A stretch of 43,604 nt of DNA from Flavobacteriales bacterium UBA2104 (GCA_002331485.1 DCYS01000007.1:214735-258338); one strand, 5' to 3'; positions 14,839 through 24,689 are shown, counted from the stretch's first letter. Program-made: numbers and translations. The notes: generated by a model from the sequence alone, not told the origin.

Positions 14839-16005
14839 TTAATATTCAAATGTCCCGAATTCTGAGGAGATTGTCAAACGTTTGCTATCGCTTGATTCAA
14901 CTCTACCCACGATCTGAGCATCAACATTGAAAGATTCTGAGATCGCAATGATTTCTGCCGCAATATGCTCGGGAACATATAATTCCATTCGGTGACCCAT
15001 GTTGAAAACCTTGTACATTTCTGCCCAGTCAGTTCCAGACTCTTCATGAATTGTCTTGAACAGTGGTGGAACAGGAAACATGTTATCCTTGATCACATGA
15101 AGGTTATCAATGAAATGGAGAACTTTAGTTTGTGCACCTCCGCTACAATGAACCATACCATGAATATCGCCTCTATGTGATTGTAATATCTTCTGAATGA
15201 TAGGAGCGTAGGTACGGGTAGGTGAGAGGACTAATTTTCCAGCATCTATTGGGCTATCCTTTACTTCTTGAGTTAGTTTATAACCACCACTGTAAACTAA
15301 ATCGTCCGGTACCGATGGGTCAAAGCTTTCTGGATACTTTTCTTTCAGGTATTTTTCGAAGACGTCGTGTCTTGCTGATGTAAGTCCATTAGACCCCATT
15401 CCACCGTTGTATTCTTTTTCATATGATGCTTGACCTGATGATGAAAGTCCAACAATAACATCTCCTGCCTGAATGTTTTTGTTGGTAATGACATCGTCTT
15501 TTTTCATACGACATACAACAGTTGAATCAACAATTATAGTTCTTACAAGATCACCAACATCTGCTGTTTCTCCTCCGGTAGAGTAGATTCCAATTCCCAC
15601 CTCTCTCAGTTCCGCGAGTAATTCTTCAGTGCCATTTATGATAGCTGCAATAACATCACCATCAACTAAGTTTTTGTTTCTACCGATCGTTGATGATAGT
15701 AAGATGTTATCTGTTGCGCCAACACATAGCAGATCATCAACATTCATGATCAAGGCGTCTTGAGCTATTCCTTTCCACACAGATAGGTCACCTGTTTCTT
15801 TCCAATACATGTAAGCAAGCGATGATTTTGTTCCGGCACCATCTGCATGCATCACAACGCAATGCTCTTCACTACCAGATAAAAGGTCTGGAACAATTTT
15901 ACAGAATGCTTTTGGAAATAATCCTTTATCAATATTTTCAATTGCTTTATGGACGTCTTCTTTACCTGCTGAAACGCCGCGTTGGTTGTATCGGTTATCT
16001 GCCAT
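14839..16005 (-). CDS. purM: Phosphoribosylformylglycinamidine cyclo-ligase (AIR synthetase)
   Basis: PurM uses ATP to close the imidazole ring of AIR in purine biosynthesis. This is the long form (388 residues) common in Bacteroidota, against ~345 in enterobacteria. Visible motifs are YNQRGVSAGKEDVHKAI, the HADGAGTKSS phosphate/metal loop, NVDDLLCVGA and YSTGGETADVGDLVRT. The frame continues upstream to 16068, but the ATG at 16005 (MADNRYNQRG) matches the family start and follows a TAnnTTTG element by 24 nt. It is the first gene of purM-prfA. Confidence 0.96.
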   Translation of the reverse strand: MADNRYNQRGVSAGKEDVHKAIENIDKGLFPKAFCKIVPDLLSGSEEHCVVMHADGAGTKSSLAYMYWKETGDLSVWKGIAQDALIMNVDDLLCVGATDNILLSSTIGRNKNLVDGDVIAAIINGTEELLAELREVGIGIYSTGGETADVGDLVRTIIVDSTVVCRMKKDDVITNKNIQAGDVIVGLSSSGQASYEKEYNGGMGSNGLTSARHDVFEKYLKEKYPESFDPSVPDDLVYSGGYKLTQEVKDSPIDAGKLVLSPTRTYAPIIQKILQSHRGDIHGMVHCSGGAQTKVLHFIDNLHVIKDNMFPVPPLFKTIHEESGTDWAEMYKVFNMGHRMELYVPEHIAAEIIAISESFNVDAQIVGRVESSDSKRLTISSEFGTFEY

Positions 16006-16028
16006 AATTCTTTTAGCTGTGAAAAATG

Positions 16029-16036
16029 CAAAGGTA
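16029..16036 (-). promoter_or_regulatory. Candidate -7 element for purM-prfA
   Basis: Minus-strand TACCTTTG matches TAnnTTTG fully and lies 24 nt before the purM ATG; no -33 TTG at the usual spacing. Confidence 0.45.
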
Positions 16037-16060
16037 ATGATTTTTCGGCAGGTGATGGGG

Positions 16061-16092
16061 AAAAACAAACCCTGATGATCGAATCACCAGGG
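16061..16092 (-). terminator. Terminator of the T9SS cargo gene
   Basis: On the minus strand CCCTGGTGAT and ATCATCAGGG pair (one G-U) around a 3-nt loop and are followed by TTTGTTTTT, downstream of the gene ending at 16125. Confidence 0.8.
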
Positions 16093-16124
16093 CTGCCATT
16101 TATTCGCGATCATATAAGAATATA

Positions 16125-17696
16125 CTAGTGGACGATGATCTTTTTTGATACAATTTGATTTGATTGATCCTGGATCATGACAGAGTAAATTCCACTTTCA
16201 ATACCTTGAGGTAACTCAATCAAGCTTGCACTAAACTGTTCATTATTTGAATAGATTAACTGACCAGTTGTATTCCGAATGATTACACTGTATGTGTTTT
16301 CTGGACCAGAGATATAAAAACTACCGTTATTAGGGTTTGGATATAAATCAATTGTTTCAGAAATAGTTGACTCTTCAAGTCCTAATGCCAAGTCACAATC
16401 ATTTAATAGTCCATTGAGATAATCAGCTTGGAGTTGGTCAACTCTCGAGAAAAGTTGATCCACGGCGTCAATATGATCAGATCCAAACGCAGGGATCACA
16501 GCATATGTTCTAGTTACACTAGAGTTTGCATCGAGATCACTTGCTTTAACGCTCATTATAGTACGTATGTCAGTCGGCGGAATTTGCATCGCATAGGCTG
16601 AATAACCTCCTTGTTGAGTTGGAGCATCATGAAATAAAAAGTTAGTTACGTTATTATTGTGGTCAGTCCACGGAACACCGTTATTCCATCTTGCATTCAT
16701 AATATTCCAATATTGTTCGTAATAATTTGGATCGGCTTGTTCGTATGTTCCTCCATTCTTAAACTGTCCAAAACTATTCATGGTATCGTTCAAGCAAATA
16801 ATTCCAAAAGCAGGAGGATTTAAGTCAAAACCAGCCGTACCTTGAAAATCTTCATCTAGATTATCTCCATTGTAGTAATACATGAGATTTCTTAATGTAT
16901 CACAACCTGCGTAATCGTCATAAGGATTTCCCAGATCTCCATCAGCAAAAAGTCCAATCGTGAAATCTTTTATCTTCGTTTCTGATCGATTGTAAACCTT
17001 GAGATCAATAAAAGTTGTCAAAGGAAGGTTTGATTCTTTTGATCTTTGATAGATCATATAGTGCATTTCTATACCCATTTTCATTCCTCCAGTTGCGTCA
17101 TGTGGACCAGCGTGATCATTGGTTATGATATAAATCGCTCTGCAACCTTTGATTTCTGGATAGTCGCCATTTTCGGGATCATATTTTTGATTTCCATTTA
17201 CATCAACGTATGGTGCAAGATCGTATGCAACACCGACAGTCGTGTCACCATGAGCAGGCCAGTTTTCAATAGAGTAGGGCATTGAATATCCTTGATCATT
17301 AAAATGATTGATGTGATAATCGATAGAGTCTGCCTCTGCTACCCAGATCGAAGACATATATTTTTGTTGATAAACAGGTGAGTTATACTGAAAGGTAGAC
17401 GAGTAAGGTCCAGCTGTTTGATCTGTACCATCAGACAGATATCGTTGACCACACATAAAAATATCTTGATTAGAATCTAAACCTCCAAACCAGAAGGATG
17501 ATGAATATAACAGGTGTTGACTTTGACCGTTACCTATGTCGTACCCATGAATTTGTTGAGATGGGTTATTAAAGAGTATTCCAACATTTGTTAACCAGGC
17601 CGCAGCATTATTCTCTTCAAGAATAGTGTATGCTGTTCCTTGAGCATAAAGGTTGAAATTGAAAAATAAAATGAGAAAAAGGTAAATGTACTTCAT
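16125..17696 (-). CDS. Secreted protein with T9SS type A sorting domain
   Basis: The 523-residue protein has a clear signal peptide (MKYIYLFLILFFNFNLYAQ, cleavage after AQ) and a C-terminal type A sorting domain (LYPNPNNGSFYISG near residue 445 to the end, finishing SKKIIVH). It would be exported by Sec, carried across the outer membrane by T9SS and attached or released. The central region has a calcium-loop-like stretch DVNGNQKYDPENGDYP and several aromatic, Asp/Asn-rich segments (FADGDLGNPYDDYAGCD). I recognise no enzyme domain or catalytic motif; similar proteins are common in Flavobacteria and unnamed. It is a single-gene unit with a terminator downstream. No good promoter match is seen upstream. 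Confidence 0.85.
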   Translation of the reverse strand: MKYIYLFLILFFNFNLYAQGTAYTILEENNAAAWLTNVGILFNNPSQQIHGYDIGNGQSQHLLYSSSFWFGGLDSNQDIFMCGQRYLSDGTDQTAGPYSSTFQYNSPVYQQKYMSSIWVAEADSIDYHINHFNDQGYSMPYSIENWPAHGDTTVGVAYDLAPYVDVNGNQKYDPENGDYPEIKGCRAIYIITNDHAGPHDATGGMKMGIEMHYMIYQRSKESNLPLTTFIDLKVYNRSETKIKDFTIGLFADGDLGNPYDDYAGCDTLRNLMYYYNGDNLDEDFQGTAGFDLNPPAFGIICLNDTMNSFGQFKNGGTYEQADPNYYEQYWNIMNARWNNGVPWTDHNNNVTNFLFHDAPTQQGGYSAYAMQIPPTDIRTIMSVKASDLDANSSVTRTYAVIPAFGSDHIDAVDQLFSRVDQLQADYLNGLLNDCDLALGLEESTISETIDLYPNPNNGSFYISGPENTYSVIIRNTTGQLIYSNNEQFSASLIELPQGIESGIYSVMIQDQSNQIVSKKIIVH

Positions 17697-17904
17697 AGTG
17701 CTATTTTATATTGGTTTACTACGAAGTTGTTTATAACTCGAGAATTAAATAGCTCCTTTTTAATTAGATTCTCACGAAAATAAATAGCTGTAGATCACTA
17801 GTATGACTAATAACTATACACAATATGTCTTTTAGGATACACTTGGATAAATGAATTACACAGTTGAGTTTAATTCGTTGATCCTTTTAATTTACAAGTC
17901 TAAA

Positions 17905-17937
17905 CAAAAAAAGAGAGGCCAAATTTGACCTCTCTTT
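17905..17937 (-). terminator. Terminator of dnaK
   Basis: AAAGAGAGG (17910-17918) pairs with CCTCTCTTT (17929-17937). On the minus strand the stem is followed by a T-run (A's at 17905-17912). It lies just after the dnaK stop. Confidence 0.87.
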
Positions 17938-17960
17938 CCAGTTTGTTGTGATCTAGTAGA

Positions 17961-19877
17961 TTACTTTTTGTCGTCTTCTACTTCTTCAAAGTCAACATCT
18001 GTAACTTCATCATCTGAGTTACTGTCGTCTCCGGCGCTTTGTTCAGCTCCTGCACCAGCATCAGCACCTCCTTGGTTCTGTGCGTTGTACATGTCCTGAG
18101 ATGCCGCCTGGAATACAGTGTTCAATTGCTCAGAAGCCGTGTTGATCTTTTCAACATCTTTCGCTTCGTATGCTGTTTTTAACTCAGCTAATGCATCTTC
18201 TATCGGCTTTTTCTTGTCTTCTGGAATCTTATCTCCATACTCTTTCAACTGACGCTCAGTCTGGAAGATCAAAGAATCAGCTTTGTTAAGTGTGTCAACT
18301 TCCTCTTTTTTCTTTTTATCCGCTTCCTCATTCGCTTCAGCTTCAGCCTTCATTCTTTCGATCTCTTCGTCACTTAATCCTGAAGAAGCCTCGATCTTAA
18401 TAGACTGTTCTTTACCAGTACCTTTATCTTTAGCTGAAATGTTCATGATTCCGTTTGCATCGATATCAAATGTTACCTCGATCTGAGGCTCACCTCTTCG
18501 TGCTGGTGGAATATCAGTTAACTGAAAACGTCCAAGCGTTTTGTTATCTGCTGCCATCGAACGTTCTCCTTGAAGTACATGGATATCAACTGAAGGCTGG
18601 TTGTCAGCTGCAGTCGAGAATACTTCCGATTTCTTCGTCGGTATAGTCGTATTTGCATCGATCAACTTTGTCATTACTCCACCCATGGTTTCAATACCTA
18701 ATGAAAGTGGAATTACGTCAAGTAGCAAAACGTCTTTAACCTCTCCGGTAAGTACACCACCTTGAATTGCCGCACCAATCGCAACAACTTCGTCAGGGTT
18801 AACACCTTTTGAAGGTTCTTTACCGAAGAAGTTCTTCACTGCATCCTGGATCACAGGAATACGAGTAGAACCACCTACTAAAATAACCTCATCAATATCA
18901 CTAGTTGAAAGTCCAGCGTTCTTAAGTGCAGAACGACATGGCTCGATAGTTCTCTCAACAATATCAGAGATCAATTGCTCAAATTTTGAACGTTGTAGTG
19001 TTCTTACCAAGTGTTTTGGTACACCATCCACTGGCATGATGTAAGGTAAGTTGATCTCAGTTGAGGTTGTTGAAGATAATTCGATCTTCGCTTTCTCAGC
19101 TGCTTCTTTCAAACGTTGAAGTGCCATTGGATCTTCACGAAGGTCAATCCCTTCATCATTCTTGAATTCTTCAGCTAACCAGTTAATGATCGCAGAGTCC
19201 ACATCATCACCACCCAAGTGTGTATCTCCATCAGTAGAAAGAACTTCAAATACTCCATCACCAAGCTCTAGTAATGAAACGTCATGTGTTCCTCCACCGA
19301 AGTCAAATACTGCTACCTTTTGGTCTACATCTTTCTTATCAAGACCATATGCTAATGCAGCGGCCGTAGGCTCGTTAATTATTCTTTTTATTGTTAGTCC
19401 AGCAATTTCACCAGCTTCTTTTGTCGCTTGACGCTGTGAATCATTAAAGTATGCTGGTACGGTAACAACTGCTTCAGTAACTTCTTGTCCTAAGTAATCT
19501 TCAGCTGTCTTTTTCATTTTCTGAAGAACCATTGCAGAGATCTCCTGTGGAGTAAAAGTTCTGTCATCAATTTTTACACGTGGTGTATTATTGTCACCTT
19601 TAACTACTTCATATGACATACGTTTAACTTCATCAGCTACATCATCGAAAGATGATCCCATGAAACGCTTGATCGAAGAAATAGTCTTTTGAGGGTTTGT
19701 AATCGCTTGACGCTTTGCTGGATCACCAACTTTGCGCTCTCCTCCCTCAACAAATGCTACGATCGAAGGTGTTGTTCTTTTACCTTCGGCATTTGTGATT
19801 ACTACTGGCTCGTTACCTTCCATAACAGAAACGCAAGAGTTGGTAGTACCTAAGTCAATTCCAATTATTTTTCCCAT
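17961..19877 (-). CDS. dnaK: Chaperone protein DnaK (Hsp70)
   Basis: DnaK is the ATP-dependent Hsp70 chaperone working with DnaJ and GrpE in the cytosol. The 638 residues include the N-terminal ATPase (IGIDLGTTNSCVSVMEG at the start, FDFGGGTHDVSLLELGDG near 195, ILVGGSTRIPVIQ near 335), the linker VLLLDVIPLSLGIE, the substrate-binding domain, and an acidic C-terminal tail ending EEVEDDKK. The phosphate-loop segment has THDVS where many DnaKs have TFDVS. dnaJ and grpE are not adjacent here. The upstream region lacks TAnnTTTG on this strand but has a sigma-54-like element and an inverted-repeat array, suggesting separate stress control. Confidence 0.98.
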   Translation of the reverse strand: MGKIIGIDLGTTNSCVSVMEGNEPVVITNAEGKRTTPSIVAFVEGGERKVGDPAKRQAITNPQKTISSIKRFMGSSFDDVADEVKRMSYEVVKGDNNTPRVKIDDRTFTPQEISAMVLQKMKKTAEDYLGQEVTEAVVTVPAYFNDSQRQATKEAGEIAGLTIKRIINEPTAAALAYGLDKKDVDQKVAVFDFGGGTHDVSLLELGDGVFEVLSTDGDTHLGGDDVDSAIINWLAEEFKNDEGIDLREDPMALQRLKEAAEKAKIELSSTTSTEINLPYIMPVDGVPKHLVRTLQRSKFEQLISDIVERTIEPCRSALKNAGLSTSDIDEVILVGGSTRIPVIQDAVKNFFGKEPSKGVNPDEVVAIGAAIQGGVLTGEVKDVLLLDVIPLSLGIETMGGVMTKLIDANTTIPTKKSEVFSTAADNQPSVDIHVLQGERSMAADNKTLGRFQLTDIPPARRGEPQIEVTFDIDANGIMNISAKDKGTGKEQSIKIEASSGLSDEEIERMKAEAEANEEADKKKKEEVDTLNKADSLIFQTERQLKEYGDKIPEDKKKPIEDALAELKTAYEAKDVEKINTASEQLNTVFQAASQDMYNAQNQGGADAGAGAEQSAGDDSNSDDEVTDVDFEEVEDDKK

Positions 19878-19925
19878 ATCAGTTTTTATTTTTATGCAAT
19901 TTTAAAATCAAATTCGATTTCCATT

Positions 19926-19942
19926 ACTCAAGAGTTATGCCA
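19926..19942 (-). promoter_or_regulatory. Sigma-54-like -24/-12 element upstream of dnaK
   Basis: The minus strand reads TGGCATAACTCTTGAGT. It matches TGGCAYRnnnnTTG with correct spacing; the -12 GC is GA here. Transcription would start near 19916, about 40 nt before the dnaK ATG. Confidence 0.35.
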
Positions 19943-20008
19943 GTAGATTTTTCACGAGAATTTTGATCATTTTGGCATATATCATTGGATTTTGTGCTGA
20001 TTTACACT

Positions 20009-20030
20009 GACAACATGTCGGAATCTGACA
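20009..20030. promoter_or_regulatory. GACA/TGTC half-site array between dnaK and the adhesin gene
   Basis: GACA (20009-20012), TGTC (20016-20019) and GACA (20027-20030) form two overlapping inverted repeats, GACA-N3-TGTC and TGTC-N7-GACA. The array lies about 70-90 bp upstream of the sigma-54-like element and about 15 bp upstream of the plus-strand -7 element at 20045. It is a plausible binding site for a dimeric regulator. Confidence 0.35.
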
Positions 20031-20044
20031 GGATTTAATGGACT

Positions 20045-20052
20045 TATCTTTG
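20045..20052 (+). promoter_or_regulatory. Candidate -7 element of the adhesin-sprF cassette
   Basis: TATCTTTG is a full match to TAnnTTTG, 53 nt before the ATG at 20105. The expected -33 region falls in the GACA/TGTC array. Confidence 0.4.
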
Positions 20053-20104
20053 AAACATTTATTTAAAATTTCTGCTATTGTATTGAATTCATTAACTTTA
20101 TGGT

Positions 20105-23100
20105 ATGTACAAGGTTGCAGCACTATTATCGACAGTACTATTATTTAGTTTATCCGCGCTGTCCCAGGAAGTCACGCACGAACATTCCGTGTATCATGCT
20201 TTTGTTGAAAACAAAGGGCAGTGGCCTGATCAGGTTTTCTTTATGAATCGATTCGGTAGCGGTAATATGTGGGTTGAAGATGGAAGGATCCTATTTCACA
20301 TACAAGACTATGACGCCGTTCAAGCTCAGCACCTCTCTAAAAAGGAAGGGGACTCGCTGTATTTTAAACAAGAGGTCATCAATTTACATTTCGAAGGTGC
20401 AAATAATGTTACCAACGTTTCTAAGGAACAACCCACAGACCATTACTATAATTATTTTATTGGAAATGATCCAAGCAGTTGGGCGAATGAAGTGAGAGGG
20501 TATGCTTCTTTCACGCTCCATGATCTATATGATGGCGTTGATGCTCGATTCATTGAACAAGAAAAGCAGATCAAATACGAATTTGTTGTGGATCCCAAAA
20601 CCTCAACAGATCAGATCAAGTTGAGATACGGAAATCAAAAACAACTGGAGATCGACAAGTCAGGAAGACTAATTATTGAAGGAAAGCTTGGGAAAATAAT
20701 AGAGGAGAGGCCATATGCTTATCAGATCGTAAATGGTAAGATTGTCGAAGTTGAATGTGATTTTATTCTTCAGGAAAATGAAGTTTCATTCAAATTAGGA
20801 GAATACAACGAAAGGGTTGAACTTATTATCGATCCGACTTTGGTATTTGCGACATACTGTGGAGCAGTCTCTGATAATTTTGGTATGACAGCGACTTATG
20901 GTTACGATGGAACAGCATATAACGCCGGGATGGTTTACGGGAACGATTATCCAACGCCTGATCCTAATGCCTATGATGTTAACTCGAACATGACAGTCCC
21001 TGATGTAAACATCGCAACAACTGATGCCTTTATTTCTAAGTATTCCCCAGATGGTACGACAATGCTTTGGTCTACATTTTTTGGTGGAGGAGATAACACG
21101 CAAGGTACTGAAGTACCACACTCACTAATTTGTGATACTGACAATAATATTTATGTGTATGGAGTTACATCTTCGTTGGATTTTCCCATCGTCAATGGGT
21201 TTCAAACGAATCATTCCGGTGGAAATACATTGTCTATAAATTTCAACGGAGCTAACTTTGGGAATGTAGGAACAGATATTTTTGTGGCAAAATTCTCTGC
21301 TAATGGTCAAAATCTGGATGGTTCAACGTATGTTGGAGGAAGTGAGAATGATGGAGTGAATTACCTGGTCTCGTCTGGGAATTACTCAAGTACAGCAGCT
21401 TATGATAGTTTGACAACGAACTATGGAGATCAGTTTAGAGGGGAGATCATGCTGGACTCGATTAACAATATTCTAGTAGGTTCATGTACTCGATCTACTG
21501 ACTTTCCTACTCAAAACCCTTTTCAAGCTGCACTTAACGGCCAGCAGGATGGAGTTGTTTTCAAGCTAAACAATGATTTTTCTTCCCTTCAATGGTCAAG
21601 TTTCTATGGAGGTACTAACAATGATGCTGTATACTCCGTTAAGGTTGATTCCAGTGCAAATGTTGTTTTTGCGGGAGGTACATGTTCAAATGATTTAACA
21701 GGAACATCTGGGGGATATCAGGCTACATATGGTGGTGGAATTACAGATGGGTTTATTGGTAAATTAACTCCGGATGGTCAGACATTACAGCAAGCTACGT
21801 ATTTGGGTCAAACAGATTATGATCAGATCTTCTTTGTAGAGATCGATCGTTTGGACAATATATTTGTTGTTGGTCAAAGTAATGGAGGTACTTTCCCAGT
21901 TATCAATGCAAATTATTCGAACGCAAACTCTGGACAATTTATAGCTAAACTTGAACCAACCCTGGATGTGATGATGGGTTCTACAGTATTCGGAAGTGGA
22001 AGTGGAACATTTGATATCTCGCCATCTGCATTTTTGGTAGATATTTGTGGGAATATGTATGTGTCTGGTTGGGGAGCGAACATACTGCAATCAAACCCTA
22101 TGTCGGGAATGCCCGTAACATCGGATGCCTTTCAACAGACAGCCCCGAATGGATTTGATTTTTACCTCATCGTAATTGAAAGGGAGTTCAATAGTTTACT
22201 CTACGGAACGTACATGGGTGGAAATATAGCTGAGGAGCATGTCGATGGTGGTACATCTCGATTTGATAAGAATGGAGTTGTTTATCAAGGTGTTTGTGGA
22301 GGATGTGGAGGAAACAGTGATTTTCCAACAACTCAGAATGCCTGGTCTGATCAAAATTTAGCAAGTAATTGTAATGCGTTGGTATTTAAATTCGATTTTA
22401 ACTTGATTCCCAATGCGGAGTTCACAGTTGATGACAATATGGGATGTGCTCCTTTCGAAGTAACGTTTGATAATTTCTCTTCTGAATCCGATAGCTACAT
22501 GTGGAATTTTGGAGATGGAAATCTGGACTCAACCACGTTTGAACCTACGATAACGTACAACACACCAGGAACATATGATGTTGAATTGTATGTGACAGAT
22601 TCTATTTGTCTCATAACTGACACTGCGTTTATTACGATCACTGTAACACCGGAGATCGTGCTTGAGAATATGACACCTATCTCGTTATGCTCTCCAGAAA
22701 CGATCCAACTTGAAGCTGACGCAAACGGAACAGCGTCACAATTTATTTGGTCTTCAAACAGCAATTTTTCGGATACATTGAATACTAGTTTGTCTGATTC
22801 TACTGCTTCGGTCTTTGCTCCAACAGATGGGTATTATTATGTTGAAGCCTCAAATCCAGGTTGTTCAGTTATCGATAGTGTAGAAGTTACATTCACAAGT
22901 GCCGCTCTAACAATGTTTTCGGATACGGCATTATGTGTTGGAGATCAAGGTACGGCAATAGCCACAAGTGCAGTCCCAGGTTTGACCTTCAGTAATTTTG
23001 ATTGGTCTGCGGACTCTATAATTGATAGTGGTGATGGGACGAATGAGATTAATTTTTCTCCTTCATCTTCTCAATACATATATGTTACTGCTACCGCAAG

Positions 23101-23674
23101 TAATGGTTGTATAATTACTGACTCCATTTTTGTTGCAGTAAGTAATATTAGTTCCTCGACTGTAGATGCTTCCGTTTCAGACAATGAAGTTCCTGTGGGT
23201 ACAACAGTTACGCTTACCGCTTCCCCCTCAGGAGGATACTCGTATACATGGACACCTGATGAGAACCTAAGTGATCCGAATAGTCAAACTACAGATGCAT
23301 ATGTGGAGGAAAATACCACATTTACTGTGCAGGTATCTGATGGGATTTGTACTAAGGAAGCTACGGTAACAGTTAAGGTTTTTGAGTTCGTATGTGAGGA
23401 ACCATTTGTGTTTGTGCCTAACGCATTTACTCCTAATGGTGATAATGAAAATGATGTCTTATATGTTCGAAGTACAATTGTTGAAGAGCTGGTATTCCGA
23501 GTTTACAATAGATGGGGAGAAAAGGTATTCGAGACTGATGATATAGACAAAGGATGGGATGGAACGTTTCGAGGTAAGAAATTAGATCCAGACGTTTACG
23601 ACTATTATCTCGACGGATATTGCATCGATGGTCAATCATTTTTGATCCAGGGAAATATTACATTGATAAGATAG
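20105..23674 (+). CDS. Large surface adhesin-like protein with PKD domain and T9SS type B (gliding motility-associated) C-terminal domain
   Basis: A 1189-residue secreted protein. Residues 1-21 are a signal peptide (ending SALSQ). Residues ~30-240 hold a beta-rich N-terminal domain (FVENKGQWPDQVFF, then YNYFIGNDPSSW) seen in many large Bacteroidota surface proteins. Residues ~250-760 form SBBP-like beta-propeller repeats (FISKYSPDGTTMLWSTFFGGG and similar, with DNNIYVYGVTSS). A PKD domain lies at ~769-845 (SYMWNFGDGN). The C-terminal ~90 residues are the type B sorting domain (FVFVPNAFTPNGDNENDV ... VYNRWGEKVFET ... GWDGTFRGK). Such proteins are exported by T9SS and often need a SprF-type partner, and one is encoded 10 bp downstream. 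A role in adhesion or gliding is inferred from architecture and context. Confidence 0.9.
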   Translation: MYKVAALLSTVLLFSLSALSQEVTHEHSVYHAFVENKGQWPDQVFFMNRFGSGNMWVEDGRILFHIQDYDAVQAQHLSKKEGDSLYFKQEVINLHFEGANNVTNVSKEQPTDHYYNYFIGNDPSSWANEVRGYASFTLHDLYDGVDARFIEQEKQIKYEFVVDPKTSTDQIKLRYGNQKQLEIDKSGRLIIEGKLGKIIEERPYAYQIVNGKIVEVECDFILQENEVSFKLGEYNERVELIIDPTLVFATYCGAVSDNFGMTATYGYDGTAYNAGMVYGNDYPTPDPNAYDVNSNMTVPDVNIATTDAFISKYSPDGTTMLWSTFFGGGDNTQGTEVPHSLICDTDNNIYVYGVTSSLDFPIVNGFQTNHSGGNTLSINFNGANFGNVGTDIFVAKFSANGQNLDGSTYVGGSENDGVNYLVSSGNYSSTAAYDSLTTNYGDQFRGEIMLDSINNILVGSCTRSTDFPTQNPFQAALNGQQDGVVFKLNNDFSSLQWSSFYGGTNNDAVYSVKVDSSANVVFAGGTCSNDLTGTSGGYQATYGGGITDGFIGKLTPDGQTLQQATYLGQTDYDQIFFVEIDRLDNIFVVGQSNGGTFPVINANYSNANSGQFIAKLEPTLDVMMGSTVFGSGSGTFDISPSAFLVDICGNMYVSGWGANILQSNPMSGMPVTSDAFQQTAPNGFDFYLIVIEREFNSLLYGTYMGGNIAEEHVDGGTSRFDKNGVVYQGVCGGCGGNSDFPTTQNAWSDQNLASNCNALVFKFDFNLIPNAEFTVDDNMGCAPFEVTFDNFSSESDSYMWNFGDGNLDSTTFEPTITYNTPGTYDVELYVTDSICLITDTAFITITVTPEIVLENMTPISLCSPETIQLEADANGTASQFIWSSNSNFSDTLNTSLSDSTASVFAPTDGYYYVEASNPGCSVIDSVEVTFTSAALTMFSDTALCVGDQGTAIATSAVPGLTFSNFDWSADSIIDSGDGTNEINFSPSSSQYIYVTATASNGCIITDSIFVAVSNISSSTVDASVSDNEVPVGTTVTLTASPSGGYSYTWTPDENLSDPNSQTTDAYVEENTTFTVQVSDGICTKEATVTVKVFEFVCEEPFVFVPNAFTPNGDNENDVLYVRSTIVEELVFRVYNRWGEKVFETDDIDKGWDGTFRGKKLDPDVYDYYLDGYCIDGQSFLIQGNITLIR

Positions 23675-23684
23675 GAGAAGGGGC

Positions 23685-24689
23685 ATGCGGAATAAGCTTT
23701 GTATTATATCCATTTTTTCTTTTTTGAGCACGTTGACTCTTGCTCAGGATATTCACTGGTCTCAGTATGATCATAACCCAGTATTCCAAAATCCAGCTAA
23801 TGTTGGAAAGTTTAATGGTGATTTTCGATTTCACGGAAATTTTCGTGATCAATGGAGGAGTGTAACTGTACCTTTCACAACTGTGCAAGTCTCTGCAGAA
23901 GCCAAAGGGCTTTTAATGGACAACTTAAGTTTTGGTCTATACATGTTTAATGATGCAGCTGGAGATGGTACATTCAGAACAATAGAACTTCAGCCGAGTG
24001 TTTCCTATGTTCATAAGTTGACCAGTGATTCAACTCATTTGTTAAGAGGTGGACTTCAACTGGGTTTAAATTTCCGCTCATTCAACGCGAACGCCTTTAA
24101 TTTTGACAACCAATGGAATGGAGCATTCTTCGATAACTCCTTACCTACAAATGAAAATTTCGCGAATCAAAGTAGAACTAATTTTACCTGGGGAACTGGT
24201 CTTGTTTGGGAATATCAAGAAAGTAAAAGAAAGCGAATATCAGCTGGTGTTGGTTTGTTTAATATAAATCAACCAAATCAGGGTTTTTTCGGAGAAACGA
24301 TCAAGCGTGATATGCGACTTAACCTCTTTGCCAGAGCAGAATACGAGATTGGTTTTGACTGGGACATTCTTCCAAGTTTACAATTGAATCTACAAGGAAC
24401 CTACAGAGAATTGATCATGGGGTCTCAAGTAAGATACATCCTTAAAGACAGGTTAGGTGAGTATCAAACCATAATGGCAGGAGCCTTTTTGAGAAGTAGA
24501 GACGCTGGTTACATAATGATAGGAGGTGAATACCAAAATTGGTGGGCAGGATTATCTTATGATATCAATTTTTCATCTTTGTATGTAGCTAGTAACGCGC
24601 GCGGAGGTATTGAGCTAAGTATAAGATATATTCTTCAACGATTTAATCCACGTCAAATTAAACACAGAGTATGTCCAGATTATATTTAG
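23685..24689 (+). CDS. PorP/SprF family type IX secretion outer-membrane protein
   Basis: A 334-residue outer-membrane beta-barrel-type protein of the PorP/SprF family. The signal peptide ends TLTLAQ, and the family opening DIHWSQYDHNPVFQNPANVG follows. PorP/SprF proteins are partners of type B T9SS cargo; Flavobacterium SprF is needed for secretion or attachment of the adhesin SprB. The gene starts 10 bp after the adhesin stop and overlaps the next gene by 19 bp, so it is very likely translated from the same transcript and dedicated to the upstream adhesin. It ends in a short basic tail (RQIKHRVCPDYI) and not the usual terminal Phe of barrels. Confidence 0.93.
   Translation: MRNKLCIISIFSFLSTLTLAQDIHWSQYDHNPVFQNPANVGKFNGDFRFHGNFRDQWRSVTVPFTTVQVSAEAKGLLMDNLSFGLYMFNDAAGDGTFRTIELQPSVSYVHKLTSDSTHLLRGGLQLGLNFRSFNANAFNFDNQWNGAFFDNSLPTNENFANQSRTNFTWGTGLVWEYQESKRKRISAGVGLFNINQPNQGFFGETIKRDMRLNLFARAEYEIGFDWDILPSLQLNLQGTYRELIMGSQVRYILKDRLGEYQTIMAGAFLRSRDAGYIMIGGEYQNWWAGLSYDINFSSLYVASNARGGIELSIRYILQRFNPRQIKHRVCPDYI

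Noticed and set aside
16006..16068. N-terminal extension of PurM
   Set aside because: Residues before MADNRYNQRG do not fit the family, and a promoter element at 16029 lies inside it.
19973..19988. Plus-strand TGGCATATATCATTGG as a second sigma-54-like element
   Set aside because: Spacing between TGGCA and TTG is one base too long, and it lies before a well-matched -7 element for the adhesin.
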